Origin: Planctomycetota bacterium
Lineage (GTDB): Bacteria; Planctomycetota; Planctomycetia; Pirellulales; UBA1268
DNA: 36,780 nucleotides
Direction of reading: 5' to 3'
NCBI GenBank assembly: GCA_029978905.1
Contig: JAPOIM010000016.1
Location: 1-36,780 of the forward strand
A program made the translations under genes and the position numbers. Positions 8,473 to 18,158 of the stretch are shown piece after piece. Every line of letters begins with the position of its first letter. Position 1 is the first letter of the stretch. Below the pieces are notes generated by a model that worked only from the letters and a program-made list of their open reading frames with translations, ran no database searches and was not told where the DNA came from.

Positions 8473-9987
8473 ATGACGGTTATTCTCATACCCCTGCTCT
8501 TCCTGACTCTCGCCGGATGTGGCTGGCTTGGGACGCGGTTGGTCACGCTGCGGCGGCAGTTGGTCGAACTGCGGCGTGCGTTCGACACCCTCGTCGAGAA
8601 GGCACCTGTCGGTGTTGTCCAGACCAACGCCGCTGGTGTGAATGTTTTTTCAAACGCAGCGTGGAGCGAGATCAGCGGGCTCTCGGTGGAAGAGACGGCT
8701 GCGGATTGGACGTCGATCATCCATCCCGACGACCGCGAGCGCGTGCTCGCGCTGTGGGAAAAGGCGGTCCGCGACCAAGAGCCGTATCTCAACGAACTCC
8801 GTCTCGTTCGCCATGACGGGGGCGAGCGGTCGATTCTCGCTTCGGTGCACCCATTGCTCGATACGCGTGGCCGCGCGGGTGGATTCATCGGCATGGTGCT
8901 CGATGTCACGGACCTCCGTGACGTCCATCGCGAGGTGCAGCGTCGGGAGGCGCTCCTCCAGGATTTCATCGATCACTCGTCGGCTGCGATCTACCTCAAG
9001 GATACCGAAGGCCGCTATCTCCTCGTCAACAAGCGGCACGCTGAACTCTGGCCGAAAATGCGTGAGTTCCGCCCTGGGACCACCCCTTACGACTGGTTTC
9101 CGGAAGACATCGCTCGGTCGTTTGCGAAAACGGACCGACGTGTCTGGGAGACCGGAAAAACGCTGACCTTTGAGGAGCGTGTTCCGATCGGCGACGAGGC
9201 TCGGACGTTGCTCTCGGTGAAGTTCCCGCTGCGCGACGACGAAGGCAAGGTTTTCGCGATCGGGGGAATTTCCACCGACATATCAGAACTCGACGAGGCT
9301 CGGCGGCAACTCTCCGATCGCGAGCAACTCCTGCGAAACTTGATCGATCTCCAGGAGAAAGAGCGGCAACTCATCTGCCACGAGTTTCACGACGGCCTGA
9401 TTCAGTATGTCGTGGGAGCCTCGATGCTCCTGGAGCGGATCCGCGACGATGCGGGCGTGCCCGAGCCGCTTGTGGCCACTCTCGACAACGTGATCAGTTG
9501 CCTCACCAAGGGGCTGGAGGATGCACGTCGAGTGATTCGTGGCATTCGCCCGGCGAGCCTCGACGATCTCGGCCTCCAGGCAGCGATCGACGACCTCGCA
9601 GGCGAACTTGAGCAAGATGGCGTGGCGGTGGAGGTCACGATCGAGGGCGGCCTCGACCGCATCGATGAAGAACTTCACACGACGATCTACCGCGTGATCC
9701 AAGAACTGCTCAACAATGCCACGCAGCACAGCGGGTCGCCTCGCGTCACACTCCAGGTGGCGGTTGGCTCGAGCGATGTGGAACTGATCGTGCAGGACTT
9801 TGGGTGCGGCTTCGATCCCACGCAGCCGACGGAAGGCTTCGGCCTCACCGGTATCCGCGAACGGGTGCAACTGGCCGGGGGCCACTACGACCTTCAGTCG
9901 TCTCCTGGCGAAGGCACAAAGGCGTCCATCCGCCTGCCGCTATCGACGGAGGCAACGGACGGTGTGCTGAGCACCGCGACTCGTTAA
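8473..9987 (+). CDS. membrane-anchored sensor histidine kinase, two PAS domains, NarL-type (HisKA_3)
   Basis: The product is 504 residues from ATG 8473. A single hydrophobic segment (VILIPLLFLTLAGCGWLG, residues 3-20) is followed by a PAS domain at roughly 35-135 (VGVVQTNAAGVNVFSN ... IIHPDDRERV) and a second at about 150-270 (SAAIYLKDTEGRYLLVNKRHAELW). A short coiled coil leads to HisKA_3 dimerisation with phosphoacceptor H306 in CHEFHDGL. The HATPase domain has its N box ELLNNATQHS near 411-420, G1 DFGCGF and G2 GFGLTGIRER. The mechanism is autophosphorylation and transfer to a LuxR/NarL-type response regulator. No regulator lies next to it, so it is an orphan kinase here. The frame extends upstream to 8332, but that part is polar and Cys-rich and is probably not translated. 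The stop overlaps that of the convergent PfkB gene. Confidence 0.9.
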   Translation: MTVILIPLLFLTLAGCGWLGTRLVTLRRQLVELRRAFDTLVEKAPVGVVQTNAAGVNVFSNAAWSEISGLSVEETAADWTSIIHPDDRERVLALWEKAVRDQEPYLNELRLVRHDGGERSILASVHPLLDTRGRAGGFIGMVLDVTDLRDVHREVQRREALLQDFIDHSSAAIYLKDTEGRYLLVNKRHAELWPKMREFRPGTTPYDWFPEDIARSFAKTDRRVWETGKTLTFEERVPIGDEARTLLSVKFPLRDDEGKVFAIGGISTDISELDEARRQLSDREQLLRNLIDLQEKERQLICHEFHDGLIQYVVGASMLLERIRDDAGVPEPLVATLDNVISCLTKGLEDARRVIRGIRPASLDDLGLQAAIDDLAGELEQDGVAVEVTIEGGLDRIDEELHTTIYRVIQELLNNATQHSGSPRVTLQVAVGSSDVELIVQDFGCGFDPTQPTEGFGLTGIRERVQLAGGHYDLQSSPGEGTKASIRLPLSTEATDGVLSTATR

Positions 9988-10886
9988 AACGTCAGCATCT
10001 GACGATACTCGGCCACACGGCGGTCGAGTTCGACGCGGTCGATCGCGGAGAGGCGGTCGAGGCTAAAGTCTTCGACGGTGAAGCTCGCCGTGATCGTTCC
10101 GTAGGCGAGCGCCTCTTTGAGGGCCTGCGGGTCGAAGCGGCCGAGCGAGGCGAGGTGGCCCATCATGCCTCCGGCGAAGCTGTCGCCGGCACCGGTGGGG
10201 TCGAGCACGCGCGGTGTGGGGTAAGCGGGCATGACATACATCTCATGCTCGCTGAAGAACATCGCCCCATGCTCCCCCTTCTTGATCACCACGAACTTCG
10301 GGCCCATCGCCCGCACGGCGTGGCCCGCACGCACGAGGTTTTCATCTTCGGCGAGCAGTTTCGCTTCAGAGTCGTTGAGCACGAGGCCGTCGATTCGCTT
10401 GAGGAGTTCCTCAAGTTCGTCGCGTTGGATGTTGATCCAGAGATCCATCGTGTCGGCAACTGTCAGGGCTGCGTCGGGCACCTGGTCGAGGACCGACAGC
10501 TGCGTGATGGGGGACGAGTTGCCCAGAAATACGAACTTGCTCTGCCGGTGCGTTTCCGACAGCGTCGGCTTGAACTCACCAAAGACGTTGAGATGAACCT
10601 CAAGCGTCTCACGGTCGTTCATGTTCGGCAGGTAGCGTCCTCGCCAGCGGAAGGTCTTCCCCCCGGCGATCACCTCCAAGCCACTGGTGTCGATCCCGCG
10701 GTTTTCCAGGAACGTGGTGTGCTTCGTCGGAAAGTCGTCTCCTACCGTGCCGATCATCTTCACGGGCGAAAAAAAGCTCGCGGCGTAGGAGAAAAACACG
10801 GCGGAGCCACCCAGCACGTCGTCGCGGCAGGCGGTGGGAGTCTCGACGCTATCGATGGCAACGCTTCCGACGACGAGCAACGGCAT
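9984..10886 (-). CDS. PfkB-family carbohydrate/nucleoside kinase
   Basis: This is a ribokinase-fold kinase of 300 residues. The N-terminal VVGSVAIDSVETP and GGSAVFFSYAASFF segments match the substrate-binding part of the fold. The C-terminal signature DPTGAGDSFAGG carries catalytic base D235 and the anion hole. FVVIKKGEHGAMFF is the usual strand before it. The family phosphorylates ribose, fructose, adenosine and related substrates. The substrate cannot be read from the sequence, though the overall look is adenosine-kinase-like. ATG 10886 is used. It lies 89 bp downstream of gltX on the same strand with a strong hairpin in the gap. Its stop TAA (9984-9986) and the kinase gene's TAA (9985-9987) share the palindrome TTAA. 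Confidence 0.88.
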   Translation of the reverse strand: MPLLVVGSVAIDSVETPTACRDDVLGGSAVFFSYAASFFSPVKMIGTVGDDFPTKHTTFLENRGIDTSGLEVIAGGKTFRWRGRYLPNMNDRETLEVHLNVFGEFKPTLSETHRQSKFVFLGNSSPITQLSVLDQVPDAALTVADTMDLWINIQRDELEELLKRIDGLVLNDSEAKLLAEDENLVRAGHAVRAMGPKFVVIKKGEHGAMFFSEHEMYVMPAYPTPRVLDPTGAGDSFAGGMMGHLASLGRFDPQALKEALAYGTITASFTVEDFSLDRLSAIDRVELDRRVAEYRQMLTF

Positions 10887-10936
10887 GTGGGCACTCCTTG
10901 CAGAATCCAGGCGGGAAAAGAGGGAATGTACGGGGC

Positions 10937-10972
10937 GTGGCGGTCAGGGGCAACGAGCCCCTCTGCCGCCAC
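10937..10972 (-). terminator. strong hairpin in the gltX-PfkB gap
   Basis: GTGGCGG plus CAGGGGC (10937-10951) pair with GCCCCT plus TG and CCGCCAC (10957-10972), broken by one mismatch, around the loop AACGA. It begins four bases past the gltX stop. No T-run follows on the minus strand, so it may slow or partly end transcription, or protect the gltX 3' end from decay. Confidence 0.5.
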
Positions 10973-10975
10973 CGA

Positions 10976-12541
10976 TCAGGCATCGGCACAGAGCGGGAGC
11001 GCCCGATGGATCCTGGCGAGCGACTTCTCCCGCCCGAGGATCACCAAGCAGTCGTAGAGGCCTGGGCCGACGGTTTTGCCACTGACCGCGACCCGGACAG
11101 CATGCACCAGATCGCCCACTTTGAGCCCAGCGTCGGCCACGACCTGTTTGAGGGCTGCTTCGAGCGACGCGGTGTCAAACGCGTCGAGCTTTTCGATCGC
11201 CGCCGCGTAGGTCTGCAGGAGTGGCTTGGTGCCTGCCTTGGCGAGCCGCTTGGCGACGGCGTCTTCGTCCATCACCGGTTCGTCGACCAGGAAAAAATCG
11301 GCATAGATGAGGATGTCGCCAGCAACTTTCAGCCGATCGCCGGCGGCTTCGATCACGCGACGCACCGTCTCGACCGCATCGGCGGGCGGGTGATCCGTGA
11401 GCAGGCCCGCTCGCACGAGGAATGGCAGCATCAGCTGAAGTTTCTCGTCGACCGGCAGGGCCACCATCATCGTGTCCTGCATCGACCAGAGCTTCTTCGG
11501 GTCAAAACTCGCAGGGGAGGAGTTGATCCGGTCGAGGGTGAAGCAGCGGATCAAGTCGTCGCGCGTGAAGTATTCTGTCTTGTCGTCAAACGACCAGCCA
11601 AGCAGCGCCAGGTAGTTGTCGATGGCCCACGGGAGGTAGCCGACCTCGCGGTAGAAATCGACAATCACCGGATTAAAGGTGTCGGCTTCCGGGGCGAGCC
11701 CGATCCGCTCGGCGATCTTTAAACCGTGCTCCATGATCTGCTTGAAGTCCTGGTTCTTCAGGTACTTGTCGAGTTTTCGCTTGGAGAGCTTCGTGCGGCT
11801 GCCAGGTTCTGCGACCAGCGGCAGGTGGGCAAACGTGGGCAGTGGGTAGCCGAGCGACTGGGCGATGAAGGCTTGCCTCGGTGTGTTGGAGAGGTGCTCC
11901 TCGGCGCGGATCACATGGCTGATGGCAAGGTCGTGGTCGTCAACGACCGTGGCGAGGTGGTAGAGACAGCTGCCATCGGCGCGTTGGATCACGTGATCCT
12001 GCTCGCGCTCCCAGGCAAACTCCACGCGTCCGCGGACGGCGTCGTCGATCACAAGCACGCCTTCACGCGGCATCTTCAGCCGCACGACGCCTGCTCGCCC
12101 CTCCGACGCGTAGCGCGCGGAGGTGGCCTCGTCGAAGGCGGCAAACCGGCGGCTGTAGAGAAACGGTTTGCCGGCGGCCTGGGCGGCAGCACGCTCCTCG
12201 TCGAGTTCGGCGGGGGTGGCATAGTCGCGGTAGGCGTGGCCGCTGGCGAGAAGTTTTTCCACAGCGGCGGCATACCGATCGCTTCGCTGCGATTGGTAGT
12301 AGGGCGCGTAGGGTCCGCCGACGCCCGGTCCTTCGTCCCAGTCGATGCCGAGCCACCGCAGCCCCTCGAGAATCGGCTCGAGCGCCTCGTCGATGTTGCG
12401 GGCCGTGTCGGTGTCATCGATCCGAAGGATGAACTGTCCGCCGTGTTGCCTTGCGAAGAGCCAGTTGAAGAGCGCTGTGCGAACGCCGCCAATGTGGAGG
12501 TACCCGGTGGGGCTTGGGGCGAAACGGGTGCGAACGGACAT
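10976..12541 (-). CDS. gltX: glutamyl-tRNA synthetase
   Basis: This class I synthetase charges tRNA-Glu, and in organisms that use the amidotransferase route also tRNA-Gln. The product is 521 residues from ATG 12541. The HIGH motif appears as HIGG at 16-19 within [20 protein letters not shown], and the KMSKS loop as KLSKR starting at K251 ([13 protein letters not shown]). The anticodon-binding domain fills the C-terminal third. GAGG about 10 nt upstream supports this start over the longer frame beginning at 12580. It is the middle gene of a minus-strand cluster between a membrane protein (119 bp upstream) and a PfkB kinase (89 bp downstream). Confidence 0.96.
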   Translation of the reverse strand: MSVRTRFAPSPTGYLHIGGVRTALFNWLFARQHGGQFILRIDDTDTARNIDEALEPILEGLRWLGIDWDEGPGVGGPYAPYYQSQRSDRYAAAVEKLLASGHAYRDYATPAELDEERAAAQAAGKPFLYSRRFAAFDEATSARYASEGRAGVVRLKMPREGVLVIDDAVRGRVEFAWEREQDHVIQRADGSCLYHLATVVDDHDLAISHVIRAEEHLSNTPRQAFIAQSLGYPLPTFAHLPLVAEPGSRTKLSKRKLDKYLKNQDFKQIMEHGLKIAERIGLAPEADTFNPVIVDFYREVGYLPWAIDNYLALLGWSFDDKTEYFTRDDLIRCFTLDRINSSPASFDPKKLWSMQDTMMVALPVDEKLQLMLPFLVRAGLLTDHPPADAVETVRRVIEAAGDRLKVAGDILIYADFFLVDEPVMDEDAVAKRLAKAGTKPLLQTYAAAIEKLDAFDTASLEAALKQVVADAGLKVGDLVHAVRVAVSGKTVGPGLYDCLVILGREKSLARIHRALPLCADA

Positions 12542-12660
12542 AGCGGAAAAGCCTCGAAGCCAAACAAAAACGGACGACACGCCGAGCAGTGCAGAACGTA
12601 CGTCGACCTGGACCGTCGCGTCAAAAGGGAACGCCCAGGCCGCCTGTGCTCCCGACAGCG

Positions 12661-13932
12661 CTAGGCAGCTCGGTTCTTGCGGGCGAGTTTTCGGAGGCGA
12701 CGGCGTTCGGCCTTGCTCAGGCGTTGCTCGCCACCGGCATCCGATTCGTCATCAACTTCGTCGGCACGCTCGCCCATCTCCAAGTCGAGGTCGTCGCCGT
12801 TCTCGAGCATGTGCGGCACGGTGCCTGCATCGCTCGTCGCCGCGTCGTCGTCAGCCGCCATCGGCCACGCATCGTCCTGCGGATTGCTGCTCGCCTCGCT
12901 CGCGTCGTCAGAAGATTCGTTGCTCGCGGCATCTTCGAAGTCGTGCTGCGGGGCGGCGTGTGCCGGGGCCGGCGTCGCCGTGCGAACGGCAGCTTTGCGA
13001 GCATCCTTTGGCTGCTTGGCTCGAGGTGCCTTGGGGGACACCAGCCCGCGTGCCTCGCGGACCACGCCGCGGCAGGCAACCAGCATGCCGACCGCTGCGA
13101 GGGAAGGAACAAACGCCTGCAGGATCAGCGACGCCTGGTCCCAGGCCGCCTCATTGCCGAGGTGCCACAGCGCGGGCTGCCACCCAGCGAGAAGTGCCTG
13201 CTCGATCCCCTCTGCCGAGAACCAACTCGCCAGGGCAGCGAACAGCCAGAGGCTCGGAAACGCTCGTTGCGTCAGCGGTAAAGCGGCCCAGAGCCCAACT
13301 GGCAGCCACGCGATCAGCACCGTGAGCATCCACCAGCCTCGGCCAGCCTCCCCGAGATTTCTCGTGGTGGCGTCTACCAGCACGGCGGCCACAAGCCGAT
13401 CAATTGGAGTTACGACGCTGACGGCGGCTGCCACGGACAGCACGCTGAGCCAGCCCCATGCCCGATAACGCCCCTGGTGGTCGTCGAGGCGATGCTTGCG
13501 GACGGTCTTGGTGGTCGTCGCGAGGGCTGCGGCCAGAAGAAAGCAGCCAACTGCGGCTGCTGCCTGAAGGCTCCTGTCTGAGGTGAGGTTCAGCAGGTCG
13601 CGAAGAGCGGCCGCGGCATGCCGCCAGCGTTCGCCGAGGCTCGCTTCGACCTGATCCATCTGCGGCTGTGCAAATGTGAGGCCTGCGAGCAGTGATGGGA
13701 CCAGCAGCAGGCCCACCACCGCGCCGACAAACGGCAGGACGCCGACTGGAACCCGCACCGCCGCCGAAGGATGGTGCTCCGGCAGCGCTTTCTGCGCGTA
13801 GAGGTTTGTTTTTCTTCCGGCTGGTCGGGGTTCTGCCGCCTCTCCGGCGGGCTCGGAGGTCGTTGCGGAGAGGCCGGCGGTCGCCAAACGACGGCGAACG
13901 TCGCGACGCTGGCTTCCCTGGAACGATGGCAT
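12661..13932 (-). CDS. multi-pass membrane protein with charged C-terminal tail, function unknown
   Basis: The product is 423 residues. After a hydrophilic N-terminus of about 60 residues, I count roughly six hydrophobic segments, including [83 protein letters not shown] and [16 protein letters not shown]. The last third is soluble and low-complexity, with Ala/Pro-rich then strongly acidic stretches ([32 protein letters not shown]), and ends with a basic tail ([17 protein letters not shown]). No family is recognised. A membrane anchor carrying a disordered cytoplasmic tail is plausible. The ribosome site before ATG 13932 is weak, and the start is uncertain within the hydrophilic N-terminus. 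Confidence 0.7.
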   Translation of the reverse strand: MPSFQGSQRRDVRRRLATAGLSATTSEPAGEAAEPRPAGRKTNLYAQKALPEHHPSAAVRVPVGVLPFVGAVVGLLLVPSLLAGLTFAQPQMDQVEASLGERWRHAAAALRDLLNLTSDRSLQAAAAVGCFLLAAALATTTKTVRKHRLDDHQGRYRAWGWLSVLSVAAAVSVVTPIDRLVAAVLVDATTRNLGEAGRGWWMLTVLIAWLPVGLWAALPLTQRAFPSLWLFAALASWFSAEGIEQALLAGWQPALWHLGNEAAWDQASLILQAFVPSLAAVGMLVACRGVVREARGLVSPKAPRAKQPKDARKAAVRTATPAPAHAAPQHDFEDAASNESSDDASEASSNPQDDAWPMAADDDAATSDAGTVPHMLENGDDLDLEMGERADEVDDESDAGGEQRLSKAERRRLRKLARKNRAA

Positions 13933-14261
13933 GGTGCGGGGTGCTTTCGGGTTGGAGGCGTTGGGTCCTACGCGTGGTGAGTCGGTCTACCGGCGGCGAG
14001 AAGTTGAGCCGCCTTCACAGACGCGGGGCAACCGTCATGCCCTGCTCATCCTGCCAGCGATCGTGGCGGCGGCGCGATCGGGCACGGCGGGCATGGCCTG
14101 GGCGTCGGCAGCCCCAGCAGCGAGCGAGACGATTGTCGGTGCTGGATTGCTCCGGTATCCTCCCGACGAGAAGGTGGTGCCTACGATGATGGGTGACCTT
14201 CTGAAACCCACGCGTCGCGGCGTTTCTTGGATTTTCTTTCTCTGGTTTGGAGTCGTTCGTT
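13933..14261. other. 329-bp divergent intergenic region upstream of the superoxide dismutase
   Basis: The region lies between the divergent membrane protein gene and the superoxide dismutase gene. It has no convincing gene: short open frames on both strands lack ribosome sites. It should hold both promoters, but I could not find a clear -35/-10 pair. A pyrimidine-rich stretch (14223-14243) just precedes the dismutase start. Confidence 0.5.
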
Positions 14262-14867
14262 ATGGCCTACACCCTGCCCTCCCTCCCGTATGCGTTCGAT
14301 GCCCTCGAGCCGCACATCGATGCGCGGACCATGGAGATCCATCACGACAAGCATCACGCGGCCTACGTCGCCAACGTCAACAAGGCGCTCGAAGGTAGCC
14401 CGTTGGCTGAGAAGCCGATCGAAGAGCTGATCCGTGATCTCGCGCAGGTGCCAGAGGCAATTCGCACGGCGGTCCGCAACAATGGCGGTGGCCATGCCAA
14501 CCACACGCTCTTCTGGGAGTCGATGGGCAAGGGCAAGGGGGGCGAGCCCGCCGGTAGTCTCGGCGATGCCATCCGTGGCCAGCTCGGCGGGTTCGAGAAG
14601 TTCAAGGAAGACTTCGCCAAGGCCGCAATGACCCGCTTTGGCAGCGGCTGGGCGTGGTTGTCGGCTGGTGCTGACGGCAAGTTGGTGATCGAGAGCACCG
14701 CCAACCAAGACAGCCCGCTGATGCACGGTAACACTCCCCTGCTCGGCATCGATGTGTGGGAGCACGCCTACTACCTGCACTACCAGAACCGTCGTGCCGA
14801 CTACGTGACCGCCTTCTTTGAGGTGATCGACTGGGACGTGATTGGGCAGCGGTTCGCTTCGCTGTAG
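14262..14867 (+). CDS. sodA: superoxide dismutase, Mn/Fe family (Mn-type residues)
   Basis: The enzyme converts superoxide to oxygen and hydrogen peroxide. The 201-residue product is of full family length. Metal ligands are H27, H81, D164 and H168 (in [17 protein letters not shown] and [10 protein letters not shown]). Gly77 in GGGH and Gln149 in TANQDSPL are the residues usual in Mn-using enzymes, so Mn is more likely than Fe, although cambialistic use cannot be excluded. No signal peptide is seen, so it should act in the cytoplasm. ATG 14262 gives the standard [17 protein letters not shown] start. GGAG lies about 10 nt upstream, and an ATG at 14247 is disfavoured. A terminator-like hairpin follows at 14976. 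Confidence 0.96.
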   Translation: MAYTLPSLPYAFDALEPHIDARTMEIHHDKHHAAYVANVNKALEGSPLAEKPIEELIRDLAQVPEAIRTAVRNNGGGHANHTLFWESMGKGKGGEPAGSLGDAIRGQLGGFEKFKEDFAKAAMTRFGSGWAWLSAGADGKLVIESTANQDSPLMHGNTPLLGIDVWEHAYYLHYQNRRADYVTAFFEVIDWDVIGQRFASL

Positions 14868-14975
14868 TGTGACCGGCGGAAAGCCTGGAATCGCTGTGCC
14901 CGCCGAGAGTGGCCCGCGAAGCCGAGGGTTTTCTGGGTCGCCAGACGCTGCAGGCTGTGGCATCGAGATAAACAG

Positions 14976-15009
14976 GAGGGGCGGCAGGAGGTTCACCTGC
15001 TTGCCCCTC
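14976..15009 (+). terminator. probable intrinsic terminator after the superoxide dismutase gene
   Basis: GAGGGGCGGCAGG (14976-14988) pairs with CCTGCTTGCCCCTC (14996-15009) with a small internal mismatch, followed by the T-rich TTGCCTTTTCTTG. It sits 109 nt after the sod stop and 127 nt before the next gene on the same strand. Confidence 0.65.
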
Positions 15010-15135
15010 TTGCCTTTTCTTGCAGGATGCGGAGACTGCCCGCCGCTTTTGCTCAACATGCGGTTGACGCCGAGGGCAGGCGATCCGTATCTCCCCCGCC
15101 ACGTGGAGCCCGTCCACCAGCCTGGAGATCGATAC

Positions 15136-16356
15136 ATGAGATGCCGTTTGGCCCTGCCGGCCGTTCTTGCGTTGCTTGCCCTTCCCTGTGGCACGGGGTG
15201 CCGTCTTGGTGGAGGGTCGAGCATGACCAGCTGGCTGCCGGGCCAGGCTTCGGCCGTCACGCAGGGGGAAGAACTCGCGTCGGCACCTCCGTTTGAGGGG
15301 GAGATCGTGAAGCCTTCCACCAAGGCGACCCCCTACCCCACCACGTCGACCCCTGAGGGATATGTGGTGCCTGGGGCTCCTGAGGCGGCGTCGGCCTCGC
15401 AAGTGGCCGCGGCAGCTCCTGCCGGCCCAACGCCCCCCGTCACCTACGGCATGAAACCCGCTGAAGTGGCGACCGTGGCGGAAGCGACCGCACCGCAAAC
15501 CGCGTCCACCTTTGGTGGTGCAGGCTCTCCTGCCGCTGAAAATGTTGCGGCTCAGGAAGGCCCCTACGCCCCGCTCGGCGAGAGTTCGCAGGCTGCCACC
15601 GTCGCTCCCCCACCCGACACCTTGACCTCACGTTTTGCGTCTGCGGGAGGCACCTCGGAGGGCGCGTATCCTCCGGAAGAGACGGTTGGGATCGCGCCGG
15701 CGGCAGGGTCGTCGTTTGCTGCCACTCCGCCCGTCGCGGACTCGGCAAACGCGAGCTCCGATGCCTACGCTGCCGCGGCGCCTCAGGCGTCTGCATTCGG
15801 GCAGGCGTCGCAGGTGCCGCAGGGTTCGGCCAGCGATTCTCCAGTGGCCGGCTCCCGCTACGCCTCCGCCGGCGGAAGCCAGTTTGGTGGCGCGGCCGCG
15901 GTTTCGGAGCCCTCCGGATTTGCCGCAGCCCCCGCCACGACGGGAGCCGGTGGGGGATCGGCATGGCCTCCCGCGCCTGTCGAGGCGACGGCGAGCCAGC
16001 CGGCTGCAGATTCCGAGATGCAAGCGTCGACCTGGTTGCCGCCTGCGGCTGCCGGCGGGGCTGCCGCCTACGAGTCGAGCGAGCGGTCGTTTGATGTGTC
16101 GGGGGCAGGCGTCGAAGACAGCTCGTCCGAGCCAGCGGCCTTCGATGTGCAGGCGTCTCAGCCAACCGGTGAACAGGGAGGATTGAAGCGTCGGCCTGAT
16201 CCGATGTACCGCCCGGCTGGCACCTCGAGCTACCAGCCTTCAGCCCCGATCTTCTCGGATGAACCCGCCCCGCGGTCGCCGGTGCAGATGGCCACCTACG
16301 ATGAGCCGGTGGCGGGGGTGACCACTACCAGCCCATCACCATATTCGACTCGATGA
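15136..16356 (+). CDS. low-complexity Ala/Pro/Ser-rich predicted lipoprotein
   Basis: The product is 406 residues from ATG 15136, which has GGAGAT seven bases upstream. Residues 1-22 form a lipoprotein signal (MRCRLALPAVLALLALPCGTGC) with the likely lipidated cysteine at 22. The mature protein is almost entirely low complexity, dominated by Ala, Pro, Ser, Gly and Thr with recurring SRYASAGG/SRFASAGG-type and SSFAATPP-type stretches. It has no recognisable fold, so a disordered envelope or secreted protein is the best description. The last 32 bases overlap the 3' end of the convergent gene at 16325-16651. Confidence 0.7.
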   Translation: MRCRLALPAVLALLALPCGTGCRLGGGSSMTSWLPGQASAVTQGEELASAPPFEGEIVKPSTKATPYPTTSTPEGYVVPGAPEAASASQVAAAAPAGPTPPVTYGMKPAEVATVAEATAPQTASTFGGAGSPAAENVAAQEGPYAPLGESSQAATVAPPPDTLTSRFASAGGTSEGAYPPEETVGIAPAAGSSFAATPPVADSANASSDAYAAAAPQASAFGQASQVPQGSASDSPVAGSRYASAGGSQFGGAAAVSEPSGFAAAPATTGAGGGSAWPPAPVEATASQPAADSEMQASTWLPPAAAGGAAAYESSERSFDVSGAGVEDSSSEPAAFDVQASQPTGEQGGLKRRPDPMYRPAGTSSYQPSAPIFSDEPAPRSPVQMATYDEPVAGVTTTSPSPYSTR

Positions 16357-16651
16357 CTTTCCTTGCCCGTTCGAGGTCGTCGCCAGTTTCGTGCATGTAG
16401 AGCCGGATGGCGTGCACTTTGTCGCCGGCCGCTTTCGACAGGCACTCGCGGGCGGTGTAGCACGGGTCTTGGTTTGACGTGGGCAGCCCGAGAGCTGATT
16501 TCGAGATCACCCACGTGTCGCGGGGGCGGCGTGTGAGACGCACGATCGACTCACCGGGATAGGCGTCAGACACCACTTGGCGGGCCGCGTCTTCATCCAC
16601 GGCCCACGAGATGATGATGTGGGCGACTGTCTCGATCTCAAACAGTGGCAT
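16325..16651 (-). CDS. small cytoplasmic protein, function unknown
   Basis: The product is 108 residues from ATG 16651, with GGAGAAG at good spacing. It has mixed alpha/beta composition and no signal or membrane segment. The N-terminal LFEIETVAHIIISWAVDEDAARQVV looks like a strand-helix pair. A middle stretch contains two cysteines (DPCYTARECLSKA), and the C-terminus is helical (DDLERARKVIESN). Family not recognised. Its codon use matches its neighbours, and a clear ribosome site makes it a real gene in my view. It converges on the lipoprotein gene with a 32-bp overlap of coding ends. Confidence 0.65.
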   Translation of the reverse strand: MPLFEIETVAHIIISWAVDEDAARQVVSDAYPGESIVRLTRRPRDTWVISKSALGLPTSNQDPCYTARECLSKAAGDKVHAIRLYMHETGDDLERARKVIESNMVMGW

Positions 16652-16907
16652 GCTGCTTCTCCGCGATCACGCCCGGTGTTGAACGGTCAGAAACCACCGG
16701 AATGCCGGAAGAATGTAGGGCAGGTTCTGAACGGGCGTCAACGATTCGGGCCGCAGCGGCCGCCTCCAAGCCGGTGTTCTCCGCCCGCCGAACCCGCGTT
16801 CGGTGGTGAAGGCGAGTGGAGGGTGATCCAGCTCAGGGTATGATGAGCCCCTGGCACATGCTGTCGGAACAGGACGCAGGCGAGCGGGATCAGGCAAGGG
16901 GGCGAGG

Positions 16908-17837
16908 ATGGGGCAGGCCTACGACGACCTCGGTTTTCCGATTCCTGCCGAGTTTGAGGTGCCCGAATCGGCGCGGGGATTTTCTCCGCGGACGAAGTCG
17001 CGTCGGAACGCCCGCCCAAGCCGCACCAAGCGGTGGGCAGTGGTGTTGGTGGCGCTCGGCGTGCTGCTGCCAGCGGTCGTGGTACCTGAACTGATGCCCT
17101 TCGCCACCGAAGCGGTGGTCCGTTGGTCGCTGGAGCGGGCGTTTGCCTGCGAAGCTCGCGACGATCTTGCCGGCGCGGTGCGGGAAGTCAGCCGCGCCTT
17201 GTCATGGCATGGTGACGACGCATCGCTTCTCGCAGCGCGTGCGATGCTGCGGCTCGAAAGCGGCGATGCCGCTCGTGCTCGCGACGATGTCGACCGGGCG
17301 GTTGCCCTCGCCCCTTCTCGGGTTGAGCCGTATCGGGTGCGAGCCATTGTGCATGTGGTCGCTGGGCGGGCGGAAGCAGCCCTGGCGGACGTGGCGAAGG
17401 TGGTCGATTTGGCTGGGGAGGAGAATGCCGAGGCGGTGAATCTCCGCGCCTACGTGCGGGGGCTGGTGGGGAGAGAGATCCCGGAGGCCCTCGATGAGGT
17501 GGAGCGGTTGCTCGGAGGCATGCCGTCGCCGCCGCCGGAGTTTCTTGATACGCGGGGGTTTTTACGGCATCTCGCCGGCCACCAGGACAGCGCGCTGGCC
17601 GACCTTGAGTTGGCGATCGACCTCACGCGGCAGCAACGGCAGCAGGCCATGCTCCTTTCCGGAAGGCTCGACCCGCTCACCCTCCTGCAGCGGATGCGGT
17701 CGCTCGATCACGCCCTTGCCGTGATGTTTCACCACCGCGGGCTCGTGTTTGAGGCCCAGGGACAAGCCAGGCAAGCGTCGGCCGATTTTGAGATGGCTCG
17801 CCGCAAAGGATTTGCTCCCGAGCGGGGAATCCTCTGA
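16908..17837 (+). CDS. single-pass membrane protein with TPR repeats
   Basis: The product is 309 residues. A basic linker (RTKSRRNARPSRTKR, 28-42) precedes one membrane helix at about 43-60. The remaining 240 residues are Ala/Leu/Arg-rich helical pairs typical of tetratricopeptide repeats. Examples are DDLAGAVREVSRALSWHGDD, GDAARARDDVDRAVALAPSRVEP, GRAEAALADVAKVVDLAGEE and QDSALADLELAIDLTRQQ. TPR proteins are scaffolds for protein complexes, and the partner is unknown here. The start is supported by a purine-rich AAGGGGGCGAGG just before the ATG. A TATGAT sequence at 16845-16850 is a possible -10 element. Confidence 0.75.
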   Translation: MGQAYDDLGFPIPAEFEVPESARGFSPRTKSRRNARPSRTKRWAVVLVALGVLLPAVVVPELMPFATEAVVRWSLERAFACEARDDLAGAVREVSRALSWHGDDASLLAARAMLRLESGDAARARDDVDRAVALAPSRVEPYRVRAIVHVVAGRAEAALADVAKVVDLAGEENAEAVNLRAYVRGLVGREIPEALDEVERLLGGMPSPPPEFLDTRGFLRHLAGHQDSALADLELAIDLTRQQRQQAMLLSGRLDPLTLLQRMRSLDHALAVMFHHRGLVFEAQGQARQASADFEMARRKGFAPERGIL

Positions 17838-18076
17838 TTTTCAGGGAAATCCCAGGCCGTCCGGCGGGGAAATGGCGGCCCTCGAGCGTGTGAAAAGAAC
17901 CCACCTTCTACGCGCCGAATCCGCTGCTATACTTCCGCTGTTCAAGCGAGGCAGTCACCTGTCTCAGGACGACTTCTGCGAGAGATGGCAACGTCTCTCA
18001 GTTGCTGGAAGTTGGGCCGCAACCGCGTAAGCGACTGAGGCCTGCCGACAGCGCGGGAGGGAGGTCGCCTGACGCC

Positions 18077-18150
18077 GGGGGTGTAGCTCAGTTGGTTAGA
18101 GCGCCAGCCTGTCACGTTGGAGGCCGCGGGTTCGAGTCCCGTCACCCTCG
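18077..18150 (+). tRNA. tRNA-Asp (anticodon GTC)
   Basis: A complete 74-nt cloverleaf is present. The acceptor GGGGGTG pairs with CACCCTC (one G-T). The D arm is GCTC/GAGC with a nine-base loop. The anticodon stem CCAGC/GTTGG encloses the loop CTGTCAC, giving anticodon GTC. The T arm GCGGG/CCCGT encloses TTCGAGT. The discriminator base is G73, as expected for tRNA-Asp. The 3' CCA is not encoded (CTT follows), so it must be added enzymatically. Two tandem hairpins follow directly. Confidence 0.97.
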
Positions 18151-18158
18151 CTTGCTGA

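Noticed and set aside
17928-17933. TATACT as a -10 element for tRNA-Asp
   Set aside because: It is 148 bp upstream of the tRNA with no acceptable -35, so it could be chance.
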